From contig NZ_CP024866.1 in NCBI RefSeq assembly GCF_004136015.1, positions 6,212,761 to 6,276,760 of the forward strand: a stretch of 64,000 bases of DNA. The letters are read 5' to 3'. Source of the DNA: Pseudomonas sp. ACM7. Lineage in GTDB: Bacteria; Pseudomonadota; Gammaproteobacteria; Pseudomonadales; Pseudomonadaceae. Of this stretch, positions 58,962 through 64,000 are shown in pieces; the stretch's first letter is position 1; each line of letters begins with the position of its first letter. The notes beneath the pieces are model-generated. The model was not told where the DNA came from. It did not search any database and saw only the letters and a list, made by a program, of their open reading frames with translations. A program made the position numbers and the translations under genes.

Positions 58962-60434
58962 TTATTGCACGATATCGATCAGCACACTCTTGAAGCGTAA
59001 ATTGGCTTCGAACGCTTCGCGCCCCAGGTCCTTGCCGATGCCGGAGCGTTTGTAGCCGCCGGTCGGCAGGATGTAGTCGTTACTGCGCCCGTAACGGTTA
59101 ACCCAAACGGTCCCCGCCTCCAGCCGCCGGACCAGACGCAGGGCGCGATTGATATCGGCGGTGTGTACACCCGCCGCCAAGCCGTAGGTGGCGTGCGCGG
59201 CCAGGCTCAGCGCCTGTTCTTCATCATCGAATGCCTGCACCGTGAGCACCGGGCCGAAGATTTCTTCGCAGACGGCCGGGTTGTCATTGTCCAGCCCCAT
59301 CAGCAACGTCGGTTGGTAATAAGCGCCGCCCAGACCTTCAAACACTCCGCCGCCGGTCAGCACTTCAGCACCAGCCTGACGCGAGCGTTGGACGATACCG
59401 TCGATGCGACTGGCTTGCAGTCGGGAAATGATCGGCGACAACGTGCTCTCGGATGACCAGGTCGGCCCCGGGTGTAGTTCCTCGAAATACGCCTGCAAAT
59501 GCGCAACAAAGGGTTCCATGATCGAGCGCTGGATCAACAACCGCGAACCAGACACGCACACCTGCCCGGCGTTGCCGGTGATGGCCAGCGCCACGGTGCG
59601 CGCGGTTTTGGCGATGTCCGGTACGTCGGCGAACACCAGTTGCGGGCTCTTGCCGCCGAGTTCCAGGGTCACCGGTTTCGGCCCCACCAGCGCACAGGTC
59701 GACATGATGCTCGACCCGGTCGCCGTGGACCCGGTGAACGTCACTTTGGCCACTCGCGGATGGCGGCACAAGGCATCGCCCGTGATGCGGCCATCGCCCT
59801 GGATAACGTTGAAAATCCCCGCCGGAATGCCCGCCTGCAGTGCCAGTTCGGCAAAGCGCAGGCTGGAGAATGGCGTCAGCTCCGAAGGTTTGAGCACCAC
59901 GGCATTACCGGCTGCCAACGCCGGGGCCACCTTCCAGGAGGCCATGCTCAAGGGGAAATTCCACGGTGCGATGGCGGCAATGACGCCGTAGGGTTCGGCG
60001 ATCTGCATACCCAGTCGATCGGTCTGGGTCGCTGCCACGTGACCGCCATGCTTGTCCGCCAGTTCGGCGAAGAAGCGAATGCCTTCGGCGACATAAGGAA
60101 TGTCCCAGGCGATCACATCTTTATGAGGACGCGTCGAGCCCACGGCTTCCAGCGGTGCCAGAATGGCGGCGTCCGCCTCGATCAGATCGGCCCAGCGGCG
60201 CATCACCCGCGCTCGCTCCCGGGGTGGACGGCTGGCCCAGTCACTGCGGTTGAACGCCTGCCAGGCATCAGTGACCGCCTCATCCACCAGGTCGGCATCG
60301 GCGATTGGCAACTGAGCATAGACCTGGCCGTCAGAGGGGCGCACCACCTCAAGCCCGGGTTGCGCATCGCGGTACTTTCCAGCAATGAAGTGAGCGCTGC
60401 GCACAGCGATAAGGCGGGGATCGAAGCTATCCAT
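58962..60434 (-). CDS. Aldehyde dehydrogenase
   Basis: A 490-residue NAD(P)-dependent aldehyde dehydrogenase: IAPWNFPLSMASWKVAPALA, TFTGSTATGS, catalytic Glu in LELGGKSPQLVF and Cys in GNAGQVCVSGSR. It resembles semialdehyde or betaine-aldehyde type enzymes and may oxidise the aldehyde produced by the adjacent amine oxidases. GGAG precedes the ATG at 60434; the longer frame to 60503 has no ribosome site. Confidence 0.87.
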   Translation of the reverse strand: MDSFDPRLIAVRSAHFIAGKYRDAQPGLEVVRPSDGQVYAQLPIADADLVDEAVTDAWQAFNRSDWASRPPRERARVMRRWADLIEADAAILAPLEAVGSTRPHKDVIAWDIPYVAEGIRFFAELADKHGGHVAATQTDRLGMQIAEPYGVIAAIAPWNFPLSMASWKVAPALAAGNAVVLKPSELTPFSSLRFAELALQAGIPAGIFNVIQGDGRITGDALCRHPRVAKVTFTGSTATGSSIMSTCALVGPKPVTLELGGKSPQLVFADVPDIAKTARTVALAITGNAGQVCVSGSRLLIQRSIMEPFVAHLQAYFEELHPGPTWSSESTLSPIISRLQASRIDGIVQRSRQAGAEVLTGGGVFEGLGGAYYQPTLLMGLDNDNPAVCEEIFGPVLTVQAFDDEEQALSLAAHATYGLAAGVHTADINRALRLVRRLEAGTVWVNRYGRSNDYILPTGGYKRSGIGKDLGREAFEANLRFKSVLIDIVQ

Positions 60435-60676
60435 GGAGCACTCCAAATAAGGGACGACGCGTCGTGAACTCAGGTCTCCATCGTAGAAAAAAAGCCCTGG
60501 CATTTGCTGCCGACCTTGCGGTGCATTTAAGTAGTAAGTGTGGTCTGCCGGCCTCGGGCTTGCGGAATCTGCCGAATGCTCCAGCCCCCCTTGTCAGGCC
60601 TTCGCACAGATGGGATACAGGCACCATCGCGCTGGAAATCCGGCCGCTCGCGCACACTGTCCAACGGAGACTCGCC

Positions 60677-61534
60677 ATGTCCGCCTTGCAACAACCTGCT
60701 TATGTCTATCGGCCAATGACGGCCGCCGACCTGCCCTCGGCCCACGCCTTGTCCGTGCAGTTGAAGTGGCCCCATCGCCTGGACGACTGGGCGATGCTGC
60801 AACGGGTCAGCGACGGCTTTGTGGTGCTGGATGGCGCGCGTCTGATCGGCACGGCATTCGCCTGCCCCCAGGGTGGCTTCACCACCATTGGCCTGGTGAT
60901 TGTCAGTGATGACTATCAAGGCAAAGGCATCGGCCGCAAGCTCATGGAACAGGCTCTGGATGCCTGCCAGTCACGCACCCCGATGCTCAACGCCACACTG
61001 GCAGGCGCACCGCTTTATGCCAGCCAGGGCTTTGTCGAATTCGGCCGAATTCAGCAGCATCAGGGCAACGTCAATGCACCTGCACCCGCCGCACTGGCCG
61101 ACGGCGAACATTGCCGTGCACTGAACGCGGCGGATCAGGCTCGCGTGCTGGCTTTGGCCAACGCCGGCAGCGGGCTGGATCGCGAAGCGGTGCTCGCGGA
61201 TCTGTTTGAAGTGGTCGAGCATTCGGTGGGGATCGAGCGCGACGGCCAGTTACGCGCCTTCGCCTTGCTGCGCCCCTTCGGCCGTGGTCGTTGCATCGGC
61301 CCGGTCGTCGCCGAAAACCTCGAACAGACTAAACACCTGATCGCCGTGTTGCTGGCGCACGTACCGGACGCCTTCGTACGCATCGACATTCCGGCAGACA
61401 GCGGCCTGGCCGAATGGCTGGAGTCGGCGGGTTTGAGGCAGGTCGATACCGTGGCGCAAATGGCCAAGGGCACGCCACCGCAAACAGCCAATGGCGTCCA
61501 ACAGTTCGCTGTGGTGACTCAAGCCATTGGCTGA
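60677..61534 (+). CDS. GNAT-family acetyltransferase
   Basis: A 285-residue protein with an N-terminal GNAT domain (YRPMTAADLPSAHALS, IGLVIVSDDYQGKGIGRKLMEQAL with the acetyl-CoA loop at about residues 85-97) and a C-terminal GNAT-like half. CGGAGA precedes the ATG at 60677; the frame extends to 60464 without support. It diverges from the aldehyde dehydrogenase and precedes the cupin gene by 42 bp. Substrate unknown. Confidence 0.85.
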   Translation: MSALQQPAYVYRPMTAADLPSAHALSVQLKWPHRLDDWAMLQRVSDGFVVLDGARLIGTAFACPQGGFTTIGLVIVSDDYQGKGIGRKLMEQALDACQSRTPMLNATLAGAPLYASQGFVEFGRIQQHQGNVNAPAPAALADGEHCRALNAADQARVLALANAGSGLDREAVLADLFEVVEHSVGIERDGQLRAFALLRPFGRGRCIGPVVAENLEQTKHLIAVLLAHVPDAFVRIDIPADSGLAEWLESAGLRQVDTVAQMAKGTPPQTANGVQQFAVVTQAIG

Positions 61535-61576
61535 CCGCTATCCCCCACAGTCCTTTTTTTTAGGAGCGTCACCCGT

Positions 61577-62290
61577 ATGTCTGAACTTACCGTTCTGCTG
61601 TTGGCTCGCGCCGACGGCAGCCGCGTTACCACGTCTTTTACAGCAGCGTCTTTGGGTGCTTTCGATCCGTTCAAGGGCGGTCGCCAGCTGGCCTATAACG
61701 GCCCGGATGGCGTATCAGCGGGCATCGTGCACATCAGCGGAACGCTCGATAGCAATGACTTTCCGCACACCGAAGTGATCGTGGTCCACGCCGGCCACGT
61801 CGTGCTGCAATCCGAAACGCAGACGCTGGAATTGGGTGTCGGGGCCAGCGCCGTGATAGGTCGCGGGACATCGCTGCGACTTCAGGCTCATGCTGATACG
61901 TGCTGGGCCTTTTGTGCCGTCACCAGCCCCGCCGCAAACCCGACACCCGGCCTGACCGCGCTCGACCCGCTGGACATGCTCTCGCCTTCGGTCGCACCGG
62001 AACCGCAGATTTTGATAGGGCCGACGCCGCAGTGTCGGTCACACAATGCCTTCGAAGACGACGCCATCCACCTGCGCGTCGGCGTTTGGGATTCGACACC
62101 GTATGAGCGTCACGGCCGGCCCCACAAACTCCATGAGCTGATGAACCTGATCGAAGGCAGTGTCACCTTGCTGGCGCCTGATGGAACGAGCGTGGAGGTC
62201 AACACCGGCGACAGTGTGTTTGTGCCGCTCGGTGCACCGTGCGCGTGGAAAAGTACGCGGTATGTGCGCAAGTTCTATGCGGTGAAGTAG
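61577..62290 (+). CDS. Bicupin (DUF861-type) protein
   Basis: A 237-residue protein of two cupin halves (VIVVHAGHVVLQSETQTLELGVGASAV and LMNLIEGSVTLLAPDGTSVEVNTGDSVFVP). Related proteins sit in amino-acid and polyamine degradation loci. TAGGAG lies upstream of the ATG. Probably co-transcribed with the GNAT gene. Function unknown. Confidence 0.8.
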   Translation: MSELTVLLLARADGSRVTTSFTAASLGAFDPFKGGRQLAYNGPDGVSAGIVHISGTLDSNDFPHTEVIVVHAGHVVLQSETQTLELGVGASAVIGRGTSLRLQAHADTCWAFCAVTSPAANPTPGLTALDPLDMLSPSVAPEPQILIGPTPQCRSHNAFEDDAIHLRVGVWDSTPYERHGRPHKLHELMNLIEGSVTLLAPDGTSVEVNTGDSVFVPLGAPCAWKSTRYVRKFYAVK

Positions 62291-62317
62291 TGCAAGGCAT
62301 ACCCGTGCCCATTTTTC

Positions 62318-63544
62318 CTATCCTTTTACGCACACCACCTGACGCAAGGTGTGCAGCACCTCCACCAGCTCGCGCTGGGCGTGCATGACCTGGTCGATGT
62401 CCTTGTAGGCCATCGGAATTTCATCGATGACGGCAGCATCCTTGCGGCACTCCACGTGGGCGGTGGCTCGGATCTGATCTTCGACGGTGAACAGGCTTTT
62501 CGCCTTGGTACGACTCATGGTGCGGCCGGCGCCGTGGCTGCAGGAGCAGAATGAATCCTCGTTACCCAGCCCACGGACGATGAAGCTTTTGGCGCCCATC
62601 GAGCCCGGGATAATCCCCAACTCGCCCTTCTTGGCCGACACCGCGCCTTTGCGGGTGACCAGAATATCCTGACCAAAATGTCGCTCTTTCTGCACGTAGT
62701 TGTGGTGGCAGTTCACCGCTTCCAGCGCCACCTCAAAGGGCTTGTTGATTACTTTTCGTGTCGCCTGAATCACCGCTTGCATCATCAATGCACGGTTCTG
62801 CCTGGCGAAGTCCTGAGCCCAGCCGACCGCTTCGACGTAGTCAGCGAAGTGCCGGCTGCCCTCTTTAAAGTAAGCCAGGTCACGGTCCGGCAGATTGGCG
62901 AGGTGCTGACGCATATCCGCCTGGGCCATTTGAATGAACAGGTTGCCGATAGCGTTGCCGACGCCACGGGAACCGCTGTGCAGCATGAACCAGACCCGGT
63001 TGGTTTCATCCAGGCACACCTCGATGAAGTGATTCCCGCTGCCCAGCGTGCCCAAGTGCCCACGGTTATTGGTGTTGGCGAGTTTCGGGTACTTGTCGGT
63101 GATCGCCTTGAACCGTGGGTCCAGTGCCGCCCAAGCCCGGTCCGCCTGATGCGGAACGCTGTCCCAGGCGCCCTTGTCCCGACCGCCGCGCCCACTGGTG
63201 CGACCATGGGGCACCGCTTTCTCGATCGCGCAACGCAAGCCATGCAGGTTGTCTGGCAAATCACTGGCGGTCAGCGACGTGCACGCGGCGATCATGCCGC
63301 AACCAATATCCACTCCGACGGCGGCCGGAATGATCGCGCCGACCGTGGGAATCACGCTGCCGATGGTCGAACCCTTGCCCAGGTGAACATCAGGCATCAC
63401 GGCCAGATGCTTGAAAATGAACGGCATCTTGGCGGTGTTCATCAATTGCTGTCTGGCTTCGTTTTCTACCGGAACGCCTTCGGTCCACAGCTTGATCGGT
63501 TTGCCGTTGGCGACTTCCAGCAGTTGGTAGGTATGTGCTTGCAT
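62318..63544 (-). CDS. rtcB: RtcB RNA-splicing ligase
   Basis: A 408-residue RtcB that joins 2',3'-cyclic phosphate or 3'-phosphate RNA ends to 5'-OH ends using GTP and Mn2+. The metal-binding Cys in VGVDIGCGMIAA, histidines in GSGNHFIE and FMLHSGSRG, and the guanylylated His in SCSHGAGRTMSR are present. Neither rtcA nor rtcR is in the window. A sigma-54-type promoter lies upstream, as expected for RtcR control. Confidence 0.95.
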   Translation of the reverse strand: MQAHTYQLLEVANGKPIKLWTEGVPVENEARQQLMNTAKMPFIFKHLAVMPDVHLGKGSTIGSVIPTVGAIIPAAVGVDIGCGMIAACTSLTASDLPDNLHGLRCAIEKAVPHGRTSGRGGRDKGAWDSVPHQADRAWAALDPRFKAITDKYPKLANTNNRGHLGTLGSGNHFIEVCLDETNRVWFMLHSGSRGVGNAIGNLFIQMAQADMRQHLANLPDRDLAYFKEGSRHFADYVEAVGWAQDFARQNRALMMQAVIQATRKVINKPFEVALEAVNCHHNYVQKERHFGQDILVTRKGAVSAKKGELGIIPGSMGAKSFIVRGLGNEDSFCSCSHGAGRTMSRTKAKSLFTVEDQIRATAHVECRKDAAVIDEIPMAYKDIDQVMHAQRELVEVLHTLRQVVCVKG

Positions 63545-63610
63545 GACTTCGATTCTTTTCGATTGGCCGATTGTTCGGCGTTGTTCTGGCGCCTGAGGTG
63601 AAAAAGGTAT

Positions 63611-63626
63611 AGCAGCCGACGCGCCA
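63611..63626 (-). promoter_or_regulatory. Candidate sigma-54 promoter of rtcB
   Basis: The minus strand reads TGGCGCGTCGGCTGCT, 14 of 16 matches to TGGCACG-N4-TTGCW with correct GG/GC spacing, about 70 bp upstream of the rtcB ATG. RtcR-regulated rtcB promoters are sigma-54-dependent in other bacteria. Confidence 0.62.
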
Positions 63627-63751
63627 GCTTTGATTTTCCTACTTCGCGGAAAAAAGGGGACAAATTTATTTACTCACTGATAACAGAAACGCCGCTCAGT
63701 GAGCGCAATGCTGTTCACTTAAGGATTGTTGACTAATCCTCAGGCAGCAGG

Positions 63752-63786
63752 AAAATCCGGAATCTGATAAGGATTCCGGATTTTTT
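63752..63786 (+). terminator. Hairpin immediately before the transposase start
   Basis: AAAATCCGGAATC and GATTCCGGATTTT pair perfectly around a seven-base loop and end in a run of T residues that abuts the transposase ATG. It has the shape of a terminator and may block outside transcription or hide the ribosome site, as in other IS elements. Confidence 0.7.
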
Positions 63787-64000
63787 ATGTCTGTTGCTCA
63801 GGATTTAAGCGCGGTTTTGGATTTTGCTGAGCAACCGCTCTCTCGCCTTGAGGTGTTCACCGATCATATTCCTCATGATTGGATTACCGCGGCGGCCGCT
63901 CTGGCGGATAAAGCCACGATCCGACGTCGGCGCTTGCCTTCGGACGTAGTCCTTTGGCTGGTAGTCGGGATGGCACTTTTCAGAGGTGAGCCAATAGTCG
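63787..64000 (+). mobile_element. IS4-family transposase, N-terminal part at window edge
   Basis: An open frame of 71 codons runs off the window end: MSVAQDLSAVLDFAEQPLSR then VFTDHIPHDWITAAAALADK and RRRRLPSDVVLWLVVGMALF. This matches the N-terminal domain of IS4-type transposases in pseudomonads. The left end of the element should lie in 63630-63750, but its terminal repeat cannot be fixed without the right end. Confidence 0.85.

Overview
This window looks like a chromosomal segment of a denitrifying Pseudomonas of the fluorescens group. The grounds are gene content and order, Pseudomonas-type REP doublets built on GTGGGAGCGRGCTTGCTCGCGA, ANR/DNR-type boxes, and proteins that read as close relatives of P. 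aeruginosa NirS, NorC, NirQ, DNR and NirE. No rRNA, tRNA or CRISPR array was seen.

Bases 1-32,150 form a nearly complete nitrite-to-N2 island. A partial norR (minus strand) diverges from dnrN. Next come copD-like and nnrS (minus), a 29-codon ORF with dnr and dnrP (plus), norD and norCB (minus), nirQOP (minus), and the eleven-gene cytochrome cd1 operon nirSMCFDLGHJEN (plus). An SDR gene, nosRZDFYL, hemN, a second HemN-like gene and a second copD-like gene follow on the minus strand. Nitrite is reduced to NO by NirS (heme d1 made by NirF, DLGH, J, E and N), NO to N2O by NorCB, and N2O to N2 by NosZ. No respiratory nitrate reductase is present in the window.

Two regulatory layers can be read from the DNA. 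TTGAT-N4-ATCAA boxes precede norC, nirS/nirQ, nosR, the HemN-like gene and the second copD-like gene, and a weaker one precedes the SDR gene. GGT-N7-ACC triplets followed by -24/-12 (sigma-54) promoters, the NorR signature, precede dnrN and the dnr operon with the same geometry. A third -24/-12 promoter faces nnrS. This suggests that NO acts on NorR to raise DNR. The most unusual gene is the HemN paralogue at 30132-31475: it keeps the HemN fold motifs but has lost every [4Fe-4S] cysteine of the radical-SAM site.

Bases 32,150-40,300 hold a 670-bp composite inverted repeat, a CBS-domain gene, assimilatory nirBD behind a leader terminator of the NasT-antitermination kind, a decayed oprD-family porin, and DUF1624 and DUF4198 genes.

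Bases 40,300-60,700 are amino-acid and amine catabolism: an Lrp regulator, a HAD hydrolase, gabT, ghrA, a tartrate/D-malate dehydrogenase, gabD, and a ten-gene minus-strand operon. That operon encodes a HAD dehalogenase, an FAD amine oxidase, a peptide/opine-type ABC transporter, a three-subunit opine-oxidase-like flavoenzyme and an ArgE-like deacylase. A further aldehyde dehydrogenase follows. The window ends with GNAT, cupin and rtcB genes and the start of an IS4-family transposase.
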